A stretch of DNA of 64,000 nt from Saccharibacillus sp. O23 (GCF_002205895.1 NZ_NJDE01000014.1:62001-126000); one strand, 5' to 3'; counted from the stretch's first letter, positions 25,432 through 34,380 are shown. The notes: generated by a model not told the origin, from the sequence alone. Numbers and translations are program-made.

Positions 25432-26478
25432 ATGACGCAAGCAGGACGCAAGTCATGGAAGAAGCTGCCGGCTGCCGTATTGGCTTCGGTTGTGGTATTG
25501 GGCACGGGGGCATCGACTTTGCCTTTCGCATCTTCTGTACAGGCCGAAGAATATACGGCGGCTGCGACGACCGCTCCGAACGTGAGCGATCCGGCGAAGA
25601 TGGAACTGATTTATCTGGTGGGCGCTTCGATCACTTCGCAGAACCGCTTTGCCCAGACGTCGGACCATATGGAATATTGGGCGGTGGAAGCCGCTCAAAA
25701 CCAAGCGATGGATGTCGTGTCTAATCCGGATCCGAACTCCGCCCAGTTGTTTGCGGCTCGTCAGAAGATCGAGAAAGCGTGGGAGGATTACGCGTATCGT
25801 TACGTGCATGACAAACAAGACGTTCAGCAGATTCTCGGACGCGACGGCAGAGCCATTCATTCTTCCGATCCCGCCGAGTTGAGCCCTTGGGAACAAGGCG
25901 TCGTGAACCTGATCGACGAAACGTATGATCTGATGGCAACGATGGGCGACAGCCATGCCGAAGCGGCCAAAGCTTATCAATATTATGAATTGAGACTCGC
26001 CAAACTGTCGCGTCTGTCGAACTTCAATCTGGATTTCTATAGCAGCTCGTTAAGCGATAATCAGCAGAATATCCTGCCGTCTCTCGCGCAGCTTCAGCAA
26101 TTAGGGATTGACGTGACCGATCGGAAAGCGAACTTCGACCGTTCGGTCGCTTTCATGCAGGCTCTTCTGAACAACGGGCCTTATGAAAAAGCCGTCTACA
26201 GCGCGGCGCTGAACGATGTGCAAAACGACCGTTACGCGATCATGAGCTCGGCCGAGTTGGCCGGCCAGATTGCCCGCCTGCAAAAGCTCGCCGATACCGC
26301 TCCGCGCGGAACGGCGTCCGGTCAATATCCGGCTTCTTCATTCGGCACCCTAAACCGAGCAATCAATGAAGCCAAACGCGTGCTGAAGAACGCCGATTCT
26401 TCCGAAGAGCTCAACTATCAGTACCAATTCGTATTGGAACGGGCGGAATATTATTTCAAAAAGAGCGTCAAGCCTTAA
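25432..26478 (+). CDS. Secreted helical protein, paralog A of a three-member family
   Basis: 348 residues. Signal peptide about residues 1-38 (AAVLASVVVLGTGAS..., cleavage near VQA-EE). The mature protein is predicted to be mostly alpha-helical. It shares two modules with the proteins at 45792 and 47280: an A(M/V/E)xV-NDP/NPDPN-A block followed by a helix ending near Y-DKQ, and a C-terminal SGQYPASSFGTLNRAINEA segment with helices on both sides, reminiscent of FIVAR-type surface modules. RBS GGGAGGAATTTGG. No anchor, catalytic motif or Cys is evident. Cell-surface binding or scaffold role is only an inference. Confidence 0.65.
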   Translation: MTQAGRKSWKKLPAAVLASVVVLGTGASTLPFASSVQAEEYTAAATTAPNVSDPAKMELIYLVGASITSQNRFAQTSDHMEYWAVEAAQNQAMDVVSNPDPNSAQLFAARQKIEKAWEDYAYRYVHDKQDVQQILGRDGRAIHSSDPAELSPWEQGVVNLIDETYDLMATMGDSHAEAAKAYQYYELRLAKLSRLSNFNLDFYSSSLSDNQQNILPSLAQLQQLGIDVTDRKANFDRSVAFMQALLNNGPYEKAVYSAALNDVQNDRYAIMSSAELAGQIARLQKLADTAPRGTASGQYPASSFGTLNRAINEAKRVLKNADSSEELNYQYQFVLERAEYYFKKSVKP

Positions 26479-26551
26479 TCGCAAGCAGATCCACGCTATC
26501 CAGCGAGTTGACCGAATGTTCGGTCAGCCTATTATCGGCAGAATGCCGAAT

Positions 26552-26586
26552 AAACGGACTCCCGGGCAATCCGGAAGTCCGTTTTC
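26552..26586. terminator. Bidirectional terminator between convergent genes
   Basis: AAACGGACT pairs with AGTCCGTTT, with further CCCGG/CCGG pairing inside; A-run and T-run on the two sides suit both directions. Confidence 0.8.
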
Positions 26587-26658
26587 TGTTTACCGCGGAT
26601 TTTGTCGTGCCGGATAAACCGGATGTCGATTCTGCCGCAGCCCGTTCGTCACGCGTCG

Positions 26659-27489
26659 TCAGCCTTTGACCGCTCCGGCCGTCAGACCGCTGACGATATA
26701 CTTCTGGCAGAACAGATACAGAATGAATACCGGCAGCGAAGTCAGCACCAGATCGGCGAAGATCAGGTTCCAGTCGCGGCTGAACTTGCCGTAGAAATTA
26801 TAGACGGACAGCGGCATCGTCCAATCGGAGCTGTCGGTCAAGAAATACAGCGGAATCGTGATATCGTTCCAGACGGACATGAACACCATGATCGCGACCG
26901 TCGCGTTGACCGGCAGGATCAGCGGCGTGATGATCCGCAGGAAGACGGTCACCGTGCCCGCGCCTTCCAGAAAAGCCACTTCGTCGAGCGATTTCGGAAT
27001 CGAACGGATAAATCCGCTGTACAAGAAAACGCTGAACGCCGTGTTGAGCGACGCGTAGATCAAGATGACGCTGGAGATGCTGCCGTAGAAACCGAGCCAC
27101 TGCACGACGCGAATCGTGGTGATCGTCGACATCGGCGCGATCAGGCCCATGAAGAAGAACATGTAGAGGAAGTTCGAGACTTTCGTCTCGCGCCGGGTCA
27201 AAATAAACGCGGCGGCGGACGAAGTGAAAATGTTCAGCGTGCAGGAGACGCCGGTGATCAAGATTCCGTTCCAGAACGCGCGGGCCAGCCCGCCTTCCCG
27301 GAACACGGTGACGTAGTTGGAGAAATGCCATTCGGTCGGCAGACGCAGCGAGAACTTCATGACCTGCACGCTGTCCATGAAGCTGCCGAAGATCATGATC
27401 AGCATCGGCAGGATGATGATCAGCGAAGCCAGAATCAGAAAGCCTTCGACGAGGTAATTGCGCCAGGCCATTTTGCGGGTATAACTCAT
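26659..27489 (-). CDS. Carbohydrate ABC transporter permease (MsmG/MalG type)
   Basis: 276 residues, six TM segments, EAA-loop SLDEVAFLEGAGTVTVFLRIITP near residue 178 and the ending QKYIVSGLTAGAVKG. The start codon overlaps the previous gene's stop (ATGA), so translation is coupled. It is the last gene of a three-gene importer operon and forms the channel with the 27486 permease. As in the other importer here, no ATPase is encoded. Confidence 0.92.
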   Translation of the reverse strand: MSYTRKMAWRNYLVEGFLILASLIIILPMLIMIFGSFMDSVQVMKFSLRLPTEWHFSNYVTVFREGGLARAFWNGILITGVSCTLNIFTSSAAAFILTRRETKVSNFLYMFFFMGLIAPMSTITTIRVVQWLGFYGSISSVILIYASLNTAFSVFLYSGFIRSIPKSLDEVAFLEGAGTVTVFLRIITPLILPVNATVAIMVFMSVWNDITIPLYFLTDSSDWTMPLSVYNFYGKFSRDWNLIFADLVLTSLPVFILYLFCQKYIVSGLTAGAVKG

Positions 27490-28361
27490 TGTTCGGATAC
27501 CTCCTTGCGGCGCATGAAGATCAGCAGCGGAATCGCGATCACGGTCACGGCCGCGAACAGCAGCGTATTGACCGCGGTGCCGAGACCCCAGCTTCCTTCG
27601 CCGAACGAACGCAGGATGATCGTGCCGACGACCTGCGAAGCGTTACCCGGTCCGCCGCCGGTGAGCACGAACACTTCGGAGAAGACTTTCAGCCCGCCGA
27701 TCAACGTCAGCATCAAATTGATATTCAGCGCCGGAAGCAGCAGCGGCAGCGTAATGCTGCGGAAGCTGGTCCATGCGCCGGCTCCGTCGATGGTCGCGGC
27801 TTCGTAATAGTCTTTGGAAATGGATTGCAGCCCCGCAAGATAAATCGCCATCTGAAAACCGGCATGCTGCCAGATCGCGATCGCGGCGACCGTCCAGATG
27901 ACCACATGCGGATTGGTGAGCCAATTTTGCGCCAGAAAGCCCAAGCCGACCGATTCGAAAATACGGTTGATCGCGCCGTCCGAACGCAGCATCGGAGTAA
28001 ACACGATACTGATGACCAGCACGCTCAAAATCGAGGGGGAATAGAACACGGCCCGCAGAATGTTGCGCGTCTTCAGCCGCATGTTCAACCCGATCGCCAG
28101 CGCAAGGCCGAGCAGGTTTTTGCCGATAACGGTCACAACGGCGAAGATCAGCGTATTCTTGATCGCGAGCAGCAGCGTCTTGTCGGTAAAAATGCGCTCG
28201 AAATTGTCCCAACCGATAAACTTGAGGCCGACCCGATCGAGGCGCCAGTCCGTGAACGAATAGAACAAACCGGCGACCGCCGGTGCGACGAAGAAGATGC
28301 AGTAGATCAGCAGAGCAGGCAGAACCAGATAGTACGAGTATAGTTTTCTGGATATTTTCAT
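27486..28361 (-). CDS. Sugar ABC transporter permease (MsmF/MalF type)
   Basis: 291 residues with six TM segments; TM1 is LYSYYLVLPALLIYCIFFVAP. The EAA loop reads YEAATIDGAGAWTSFRSITLP. It lies between the binding protein and second permease genes. Family certain; transported sugar unknown, but the family typically handles oligosaccharides. Confidence 0.92.
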   Translation of the reverse strand: MKISRKLYSYYLVLPALLIYCIFFVAPAVAGLFYSFTDWRLDRVGLKFIGWDNFERIFTDKTLLLAIKNTLIFAVVTVIGKNLLGLALAIGLNMRLKTRNILRAVFYSPSILSVLVISIVFTPMLRSDGAINRIFESVGLGFLAQNWLTNPHVVIWTVAAIAIWQHAGFQMAIYLAGLQSISKDYYEAATIDGAGAWTSFRSITLPLLLPALNINLMLTLIGGLKVFSEVFVLTGGGPGNASQVVGTIILRSFGEGSWGLGTAVNTLLFAAVTVIAIPLLIFMRRKEVSEQ

Positions 28362-28460
28362 CTCTTCACACTCCGTCGCGCACGGGGAAAAGGGACCGGA
28401 AAGCCGATCCCCGCCCTCCCGGACGCGTTGATTAATCGTAATTGCGGCGTTCGGTTCGGC

Positions 28461-29792
28461 TTAGAAACCTTCGGCGCCTTTGTCTTTCATCAACTGCGCG
28501 AATTTCTCGTCCCAAGCGGTCAGCACGCCTTGGGCGTCCGTGCCGCCGGCGAATTCGTCCTGCAGCAGACGATACAATTCGCTGCGGTCGACCAGCATAT
28601 GGGCGTCTACCGTCAGCACCGTTTTCTTAGGCGTGATGTAGTTGTCCACGATGTCTTGTTTCCAAGCCGGCAGTTCCGGCGTCTTGACGTCGTTGAAGTT
28701 CGAAACGAACTTTTGCTCGTCGACGATCTTTTGCGCTACGTCTTTGCGGGCCACGTAATCGAGGAACTGCTTCGCTTCGGCCATATGTTTGGCTTTCTTC
28801 GGAATGAAGAGTTGGCCGCCGAGCGGGCTTGCGCCGAGCTTCGAGTCTTTGGCGTAAGGGATCGGGAACAGCCCCAGATTCATCTTCGGATCTTTGTCGG
28901 CCACGTTCTGGATCAGCCAATCGCCCATGAACATCATCGCGACTTCTTTGTTCAGGAATTTGCCGACGGCCATATCGTAGCTGTCGCTGAGAATGTCGCC
29001 GTTGGTATAGCCTTTCTCGTACACCTCGTACTGCTGCTGCAGGATATCGGCGAAAGCGGGGATATCCGCCCATTTCTTTTTGCCCGCGTTGATGTCTTCG
29101 AACAAAGTCGGCTCGTTCTTGTCCGCGTAATCGGCGAACGCCGCGCCCGGCCAGATGTTGGCGGCCCAGTTGTCTTTGAACGGCATGAATACCGGCGTGA
29201 TGCCCGCGGCTTTGATCTTCTCGCAGGCCGCGAGGAATTCGTCGAAGTCGGTCGGGATCTCGATCCCCAGCTCTTTGAAAAGGTCTTTGTTGTACACGAC
29301 GCCCTGCATGCCGGTATCTTGGCTGAGCTGGAAGCTGTAGATATGGCCGTAAGCGGACAGCACGTCTTTGTTCAGCAGGCGGCTGGCCCACGCTTCGTTA
29401 TCCAGAATCTCGAAGTTGCGTTCCAGATTGAGGTCCGTCGTCGCGCTGGCCAGATTGTACTGCACGATATCCGGCGTCTCGTCGACCGCGAGCTTCGTTT
29501 GCAGCACCGTCGCCGTCTGCTCCGCAGGCAGCAACTGCAGATTGACTTTGATGCCCGATTCTTTTTCGAACGCGTCCAGCAGGCTCTGCTGAACGAAGAT
29601 GGAATCCTGCGAACTTTTGGAGATCGCCAGCTCGATCGTCGTTCCTTTGCCGCCGGAACTTCCGGTGCTCGCAGCGCCGCCCGAAGCCGCCGAACTTCCG
29701 GTCGAAGCGTTTCCTCCTCCGCAAGCCGCCAGCGAGACCGCCAGCAGTCCTCCCATAATGCCCGTCGCGATTTTTTTCGTTTTGTGTCTCAT
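28461..29792 (-). CDS. Extracellular solute-binding lipoprotein of the second sugar importer
   Basis: 443 residues, lipobox SLAAC (Cys24), then a Gly/Ser/Ala linker. The mature part has the family-1 features: FEKESGIKVNLQLLP, DETPDIVQYN, MFMGDWLIQN and SPLGGQLFIPKKAKH. It is divergent from a YesM/YesN pair, the usual sensor and activator for such operons. Promoter region carries TATAAT (29896-29901 on the minus strand) and a perfect cre match just downstream of it. A gap of about 100 bases separates it from the permease gene. Confidence 0.93.
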   Translation of the reverse strand: MRHKTKKIATGIMGGLLAVSLAACGGGNASTGSSAASGGAASTGSSGGKGTTIELAISKSSQDSIFVQQSLLDAFEKESGIKVNLQLLPAEQTATVLQTKLAVDETPDIVQYNLASATTDLNLERNFEILDNEAWASRLLNKDVLSAYGHIYSFQLSQDTGMQGVVYNKDLFKELGIEIPTDFDEFLAACEKIKAAGITPVFMPFKDNWAANIWPGAAFADYADKNEPTLFEDINAGKKKWADIPAFADILQQQYEVYEKGYTNGDILSDSYDMAVGKFLNKEVAMMFMGDWLIQNVADKDPKMNLGLFPIPYAKDSKLGASPLGGQLFIPKKAKHMAEAKQFLDYVARKDVAQKIVDEQKFVSNFNDVKTPELPAWKQDIVDNYITPKKTVLTVDAHMLVDRSELYRLLQDEFAGGTDAQGVLTAWDEKFAQLMKDKGAEGF

Positions 29793-29874
29793 ACCTTCGC
29801 CCCCTCGGTTGATGTTCGAACGGTAAGATCGCCCGCTTCATTCGCGGTAGACCGGACCGAATTTGCTGCACGAT

Positions 29875-29889
29875 TGAATCCGTTTACAT
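29875..29889 (-). promoter_or_regulatory. cre site (CcpA) of the second importer operon
   Basis: On the minus strand, ATGTAAACGGATTCA fits WTGNAANCGNWNNCA at all positions. It starts 6 bases after the TATAAT box, so bound CcpA would block initiation. Confidence 0.65.
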
Positions 29890-29895
29890 TTTTAG

Positions 29896-29901
29896 ATTAT
29901 A
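29896..29901 (-). promoter_or_regulatory. -10 box (TATAAT) of the second importer operon
   Basis: Perfect TATAAT on the minus strand; the -35 position (TGTATC) is poor, as expected of a promoter needing the divergent YesN-type activator. Confidence 0.45.
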
Positions 29902-29964
29902 GAGAGTGGAGAAGAGAAGATACATGTCTGTGATTTACTTTTAGGGGGTAAAATACTGAACAAA

Positions 29965-30080
29965 GCTCGAACTTCACCGAATCCGATCACGCCGTGATCG
30001 AATTTGGTGAAGAACTCATTCGAGCGACAGCAACCCGCCCAACGCGTGAAAGTGTGCGAAGCACAACGGACGCATTGGGC
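29965..30080. repeat. Two large stem-loops in the divergent intergenic region
   Basis: Stem 1: CTTCACCGAATCCGATCACG pairs around a single C with the following 20 bases (29972-30012), with one mismatch and one GU pair; an outer GCTCGAA/TTCGAGC pair extends it (29965-30025). Stem 2: GCCCAACGCGT pairs with ACGCATTGGGC (30037-30080, one mismatch), with an inner TGTGC-gaa-GCACA hairpin. Two more hairpins lie near 30137-30156 and 30166-30191. No ORF is credible here; the element could be a REP-like repeat or structured RNA. Confidence 0.5.
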
Positions 30081-30330
30081 TATCTGTCCGGCGTTTATAC
30101 CTAAACGCTCTCTAAAAAATCAAAAAACCAAGCCCCGGCTCGACAACGTCCGAGCCCCCGCTTGCAAGGAACGGACACCGTCCCGTTCCTTCCGCCTTTA
30201 AATCTTGCTCTCTTAAGCCTTCCCGCCCTCATACGCAAATGTCGTTTTTTCCCCGCCCCGCCCCCGTTCCCTTGTCGATTTCGACATTTCGCTGTACAGT
30301 AGGAGCATCAAATCTCCGGGAGGACGAAAG

Positions 30331-32112
30331 GTGCCTTTGCTCCAAAAATTCAAAATCGACGGCGGGCAGATCAGTCTCCAAACCAAATTTCTTTTAGCCT
30401 TCGCCTTGCTTTTGCTTATCGTGATGGGCAGTTTCGCCGTCTACGTCAACCGGGTCGTCGTGCATCCGCTGCGCGAGTCGACGGAAAGCGAGATGCGGCA
30501 GACCGCGGCGAAGATCGGCGATCAGCTCGATCTGTACGTGGATCGGCAGAATCAGCTTTCGCAGCGAATTTTGTCGAGTCAGGATATTTTTACGCTGATG
30601 CCGTCGGGCAATTATTCGAAGCTGACCGTGGAAGGCTTGGCGCGCAGCCGCAAACTGCGGCAGATCATGTTCCAAGCGATCGGGCCGAGCATGGATATCG
30701 AAGACGTCGCGATCTACGATCTGCGCGGCGTGCTGCTGACCACGTTTATCAGCACGACCGGCAATCCTTCGTCGCTGCTGCCTTTTCTGGAAGGGCTGGG
30801 CCATGACGCGAGCTGGATTGAAAACGGTTACTCGTTGTATCGGCCGAACGCGAACCGCGTGTTCTTCATCCGTTCGATCATCAATCAGAACGGCAAGATC
30901 TTCGGATATATGGCGATTCAGCTTCAGCAGGAGATGCTGGAACGTTCCGCGAGCGCGGGCAGTTCCGACAGCGACGTGTACGTGCTCGATTCGCAGCAGC
31001 GGGTGATCTATGCGTCGAATCCGCCGGGTGACGGCAAAGCGCCGGAGTTCGCGGAGACGGGGGAGAATGCGAGCGAGGTTTATCAGAAAGACAACGGCGA
31101 TTACGTCGCGTATTACCGCTCCGACGCGACCGGGTGGACGACGTACACGATCACGCCCAAAAAAGTGGTGCTCGGTCCGGTCAATTCGATCACCAATCTG
31201 TCCCTGCTGCTGATGGCGGCGCTGTTCCTGTTCTCCGCGGCTTATATTTATTTCTCGGCCCGCGGATTTCTGCTGCCGGTCCGCCGGCTGCGCAGCCAGA
31301 TTCTGCGGATCAATTACAGCAATATGGACACCAAAGTGGAAGCGCCTTCTTCGAACAACGAACTGCTGCTGCTCAGCGAAGCGTTTCAAGGGATGCTGGA
31401 GAGGCTTCAAGTCTCGATCGAACGGGAGAAACTGGCGGTCCACGAGGAAGCGGTCGCGCGCAACTCCGCGCTGCAAGCGCAGATCGCGCCGCATTTTATT
31501 CACAACACGCTCTATCTGATCAGCATCGCGTCGCAGGAAGGCAAAAACGAAGTCGTATCGGAGATGTGCAAAAATCTCTCGGATAGCCTGCGTTATATCG
31601 TGTCTTCGCCGTACGAACATGTCAGTCTCACGCAGGAATTGGAACATGCCAAAGATTATCTGGCTTTGCTGAGGCATAATTACGAAGACGATTTGCAGTG
31701 GACGATGGACGAAGATCCGGTATTCGACGAGATTCGCCTGCCGAGACTGGTCATTCAACCTTTTGTGGAAAACTGTATCGAACACGCGTTCAAAGAAGCG
31801 GATACGCCGTGGCGCATCGAGATCCGGGTGAAGCTGTATAACGGATTATGGGCGCTGGAAATCCGGGATAACGGCGACGGATTCGACGAAGACACGATCC
31901 GGGACATTCTGGGATTGGTGCGGACGGCGGAAACGGCGGACGGCGAACCGTCTCACGAAACCGGTTTTGGTCGCATGGGCATCGTCAATACGGTGCATCG
32001 TTTGCAATTGATGTATAAGAACCGGCTGTTCTTCAATATGTACAATCATTCGGACGACGGCGGCGGAGCGGCGATTCAGATCATCGCTTCGCTGACGGAA
32101 GATTTTTATTAA
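30331..32112 (+). CDS. YesM-type sensor histidine kinase
   Basis: 593 residues from GTG 30331 with RBS GGGAGGA. TM1 about residues 19-40; large extracytoplasmic sensor (about 41-288); TM2 about 289-312; HAMP; then the His-kinase motif QIAPHFIHNTLYLIS (the family usually has NPHF-YNTL, and here I-H replaces L-Y), and HATPase with PFVENCIEHAF and DNGDGFD. Such kinases sense extracellular saccharides. Possible promoter TTGTCG-17-TACAGT about 40-60 bases upstream. It pairs with the YesN-type regulator 49 bases downstream and is divergent from the importer it probably controls. Confidence 0.93.
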   Translation: MPLLQKFKIDGGQISLQTKFLLAFALLLLIVMGSFAVYVNRVVVHPLRESTESEMRQTAAKIGDQLDLYVDRQNQLSQRILSSQDIFTLMPSGNYSKLTVEGLARSRKLRQIMFQAIGPSMDIEDVAIYDLRGVLLTTFISTTGNPSSLLPFLEGLGHDASWIENGYSLYRPNANRVFFIRSIINQNGKIFGYMAIQLQQEMLERSASAGSSDSDVYVLDSQQRVIYASNPPGDGKAPEFAETGENASEVYQKDNGDYVAYYRSDATGWTTYTITPKKVVLGPVNSITNLSLLLMAALFLFSAAYIYFSARGFLLPVRRLRSQILRINYSNMDTKVEAPSSNNELLLLSEAFQGMLERLQVSIEREKLAVHEEAVARNSALQAQIAPHFIHNTLYLISIASQEGKNEVVSEMCKNLSDSLRYIVSSPYEHVSLTQELEHAKDYLALLRHNYEDDLQWTMDEDPVFDEIRLPRLVIQPFVENCIEHAFKEADTPWRIEIRVKLYNGLWALEIRDNGDGFDEDTIRDILGLVRTAETADGEPSHETGFGRMGIVNTVHRLQLMYKNRLFFNMYNHSDDGGGAAIQIIASLTEDFY

Positions 32113-32161
32113 CAGGATTTTGGCAGGGCGAACAGCGAATAAGATAAGGGGGCGAAGCGGC

Positions 32162-33736
32162 ATGTATCACGCCATCATCGCGGAAGACAGCAAACCGATC
32201 CTGCGGAATATCCGCATGTTGATCGAAGCTTCCGGTCTGCCGGTGCAGGTGACGGCTACCGCGTCCAACGGCCAAGAAGCGCTGGAACGGTTGGAAACGC
32301 AGCATGCGGATATTCTGCTGACCGATATCCGCATGCCGAAGCTGGACGGACTCGGGTTGATCGAACAGGCGAAGCTCTTGAACCCGCGGCTGCAAACCGT
32401 GCTGATCAGCGGCTACAGCGATTTCGAATACGCGCGCCGCGCGGTGAACTTGCAGGCGTTCGATTATCTGCTGAAACCGGTGGAACAGGCGCAGCTCACG
32501 GACGTGCTGACCCGGCTGCTGAAGCAGCTTCGGGAACAAGAACGCAGCGACCGGCGGCTGCTCGAAGGCGTGGTGGCGCCGGAGGTTCTGGCGGCGATGC
32601 CGCTGGATGCCGGGCTGCTGGCCGGAGAGCGGATCTCGCTGCTGATTCGGCGGCAGCCGTTCGCGCCGGAGCCGCAAGGCGGACGGGAATGGACGGCGGA
32701 CGCAGTCGCCGATGCGCTTCGCGCGCGGTCTTGGGCAGCCGGACTGCGCGTGCTGCCGACGCCGCAGGCGGGTCAATGGCTCGCGCTGCCGGAAGCGCGG
32801 GCGGACTTGTCCGCCGAGGAACTGGCGGACGAGGCGCGGCAGGCGCTGGCGGACGGCGGACTGCCGGCCGCGGTGCTCGCCGCGCCGCAGCCGGCGGAGC
32901 TTCGCGCGCTGGCTGGCATTTACGGGAAGCTGGATCGAGCGATGCGCGATCGGCTGACCGTGGACGGGCGGCTGGCTTCGCCCGGCGCGGGCGAGGCGGA
33001 GAGCGGGGCTTCGCCGCAGGGCGGCGAAGCGGCCAAGCTCGCGCTGCAAGCGCAGCTCGCCGAGCTGATCGCGCAGCGGCAGAAGGAGCGTTTCCTTCTG
33101 CTGCTGCGCCGGAGCCTGCCGCATTGGCTGGCCGGCTCGGCCCGCTACGCCGGGCTGGAGCGTTTCGTCCGCTGGCTGGCGGACGAGCTTGCGCCGCAGA
33201 GCTTCGCGCCTGCGGCGGGCGGCGGCCATGCCGCCGCCGGAGAGTCGGCGCGGCAGGCAAGCGCCGACCAGGCAGGGCCGTCCGCCGCGGACTCGGCGGA
33301 CGCGGAGGTCTCCGCGCTGCTGGCGCGGAGCGGCGCGGCTGCGTTCGCGGACGCGCTGCACGATTGGTGCGCGTCAAGATTCGACGCGCTGCAAGAGCCG
33401 AGCCGGCGCGGCGGGGAAGAGCTGTTCGAACAGCTCGACCGCTATCTGCGGCAGAACCTGTCCGCGCAGCTCTCCGTCGCGGATGCCGCGCAGCAGTTCC
33501 ATGTCAGCCCGTCGTATATCAGCCGAGTGGTGAAGCGTTATACCGGAAGCACGTTCGTCCATCATTATATGGGCCTCAAGATCGACGAGGCGCGCCGGAT
33601 GCTGGCTTCCGGTCCGGAAATCAAAGTCAAACATGTCGCGGACGCGCTGGGATTCGTCGATCCGCATTATTTTTCCAAAGTGTTCAAAGAGTACGAGGGC
33701 AGCAGCCCGACCGAATTCAAAGAAAAATGGGGATAA
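32162..33736 (+). CDS. YesN-type response regulator (receiver plus AraC-type HTH) with long insert
   Basis: 524 residues. The receiver domain has AEDSKPI and phospho-Asp55 in LLTDIRMPKLDG, with KPVEQAQL at its end. The AraC-type double HTH occupies about residues 427-524 (VADAAQQFHVSPSYISRVVKRYTG, then VADALGFVDPHYFSKVFKEYEG). The middle 270 residues are Ala/Arg/Glu/Gly-rich with little recognisable structure. It should activate the divergent sugar importer when phosphorylated by the upstream kinase. ATG 32162 is chosen by RBS AAGGGGGCGAAG; upstream in-frame codons lie in the intergenic gap. Confidence 0.92.
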   Translation: MYHAIIAEDSKPILRNIRMLIEASGLPVQVTATASNGQEALERLETQHADILLTDIRMPKLDGLGLIEQAKLLNPRLQTVLISGYSDFEYARRAVNLQAFDYLLKPVEQAQLTDVLTRLLKQLREQERSDRRLLEGVVAPEVLAAMPLDAGLLAGERISLLIRRQPFAPEPQGGREWTADAVADALRARSWAAGLRVLPTPQAGQWLALPEARADLSAEELADEARQALADGGLPAAVLAAPQPAELRALAGIYGKLDRAMRDRLTVDGRLASPGAGEAESGASPQGGEAAKLALQAQLAELIAQRQKERFLLLLRRSLPHWLAGSARYAGLERFVRWLADELAPQSFAPAAGGGHAAAGESARQASADQAGPSAADSADAEVSALLARSGAAAFADALHDWCASRFDALQEPSRRGGEELFEQLDRYLRQNLSAQLSVADAAQQFHVSPSYISRVVKRYTGSTFVHHYMGLKIDEARRMLASGPEIKVKHVADALGFVDPHYFSKVFKEYEGSSPTEFKEKWG

Positions 33737-33749
33737 GGAGTGAGCGCGC

Positions 33750-33977
33750 ATGGAACAATCGCCCCGCGACGAAGCGGTCAGACAAGGCGCCGAAGCGATC
33801 GCCGGAATCATGCATTATTTCAGTCTGGGCATGGGGATCGTGCTGATCGCTTTCGGCGTCTATGTGATCTGGCCCAAACAGTACGACCGACGCCGCAGCC
33901 GCGCCAAGACCGTCGGCGGCGTGTTATGCGCGGGCTTCGGATTGATTTTGCTGGTGAACGGGTTGATCCAGTTGTGA
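33750..33977 (+). CDS. Small two-TM membrane protein, 75 aa
   Basis: RBS AAGGAG at good distance, 13 bases after the YesN-type gene, so probably co-transcribed. Hydrophobic segments YFSLGMGIVLIAFGVYVIW and VGGVLCAGFGLILLVNGLI flank a basic loop (KQYDRRRSRAK). Function not recognised. Confidence 0.6.
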   Translation: MEQSPRDEAVRQGAEAIAGIMHYFSLGMGIVLIAFGVYVIWPKQYDRRRSRAKTVGGVLCAGFGLILLVNGLIQL

Positions 33978-34033
33978 CGTTGCGGATACGGTACATGAGG
34001 CGAACAATCGAACGACAACGAGACGGACTTGAA

Positions 34034-34072
34034 AACGAGCTGCGGAGCGCATTCCGGAGGCTCGTTTTTTAT
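34034..34072 (+). terminator. Intrinsic terminator before the XRE operon
   Basis: ACGAGC...CGGA pairs with TCCG...GCTCGT and runs into TTTTTT. Confidence 0.7.
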
Positions 34073-34087
34073 TTGAATAGATTCTGA

Positions 34088-34155
34088 TTTGCAAAGCAGA
34101 CTTGACACTTTTTGCAAAGTTAACTATACTGAATTTGCAAAGCAGACATTGCAAG
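34088..34155. promoter_or_regulatory. Three TTTGCAAA operators at 23-base spacing around the XRE promoter
   Basis: The palindrome TTTGCAAA starts at 34088, 34111 and 34134; the first and third are identical over 14 bases (TTTGCAAAGCAGAC). A fourth, partial copy (TTGCAAG) follows at 34149. They bracket the -35 and -10 boxes, so a bound repressor would cover the promoter. Confidence 0.75.
34102..34130 (+). promoter_or_regulatory. Near-consensus sigma-A promoter of the XRE operon
   Basis: TTGACA (34102-34107), 17-base spacer, TATACT (34125-34130), embedded in the operator array. Confidence 0.8.
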
Positions 34156-34173
34156 TGTAAGGGAGGAGTACGG

Positions 34174-34377
34174 TTGAAAACGCGTATCCCGGAATTGCGG
34201 AAGCAGCGGAAGCTGTCGCAAGAGGAATTGGGACTGGCCGTCGGCGTAACCCGGCAAACGATCACGTCGCTCGAAGTCGGCAAGTATACGGCGTCTTTGG
34301 TGTTGGCTTACAAGATCGCTCGCTTTTTCGGACTGACGATCGAAGAGGTATTTGATTTCAGCGAAGTGGAGGAATAG
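34174..34377 (+). CDS. XRE-family (Cro/CI-type) transcriptional regulator, 67 aa
   Basis: TTG start after GGGAGGAG with ideal spacing. MKTRIPELRKQRKLSQEELGL and VTRQTITSLEVGKYTASL form a compact HTH, ending LTIEEVFDFSE as in the YozG/short-Xre group. It probably represses its own strong promoter through the three TTTGCAAA sites. It is 3 bases ahead of a membrane-protein gene, so it is co-translated with it. These small repressors often sit at the head of mobile or defence cassettes. Confidence 0.88.
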   Translation: MKTRIPELRKQRKLSQEELGLAVGVTRQTITSLEVGKYTASLVLAYKIARFFGLTIEEVFDFSEVEE

Positions 34378-34380
34378 CTT

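Noticed and set aside
29965-30191. Possible CRISPR or phage attachment site
   Set aside because: Stem-loops are unrelated to each other and not regularly spaced; no integrase or cas gene in the window.
30004-30201. 65-codon ORF in the structured intergenic region
   Set aside because: Covers the stem-loops; Lys/Arg/Pro-rich and without an RBS.
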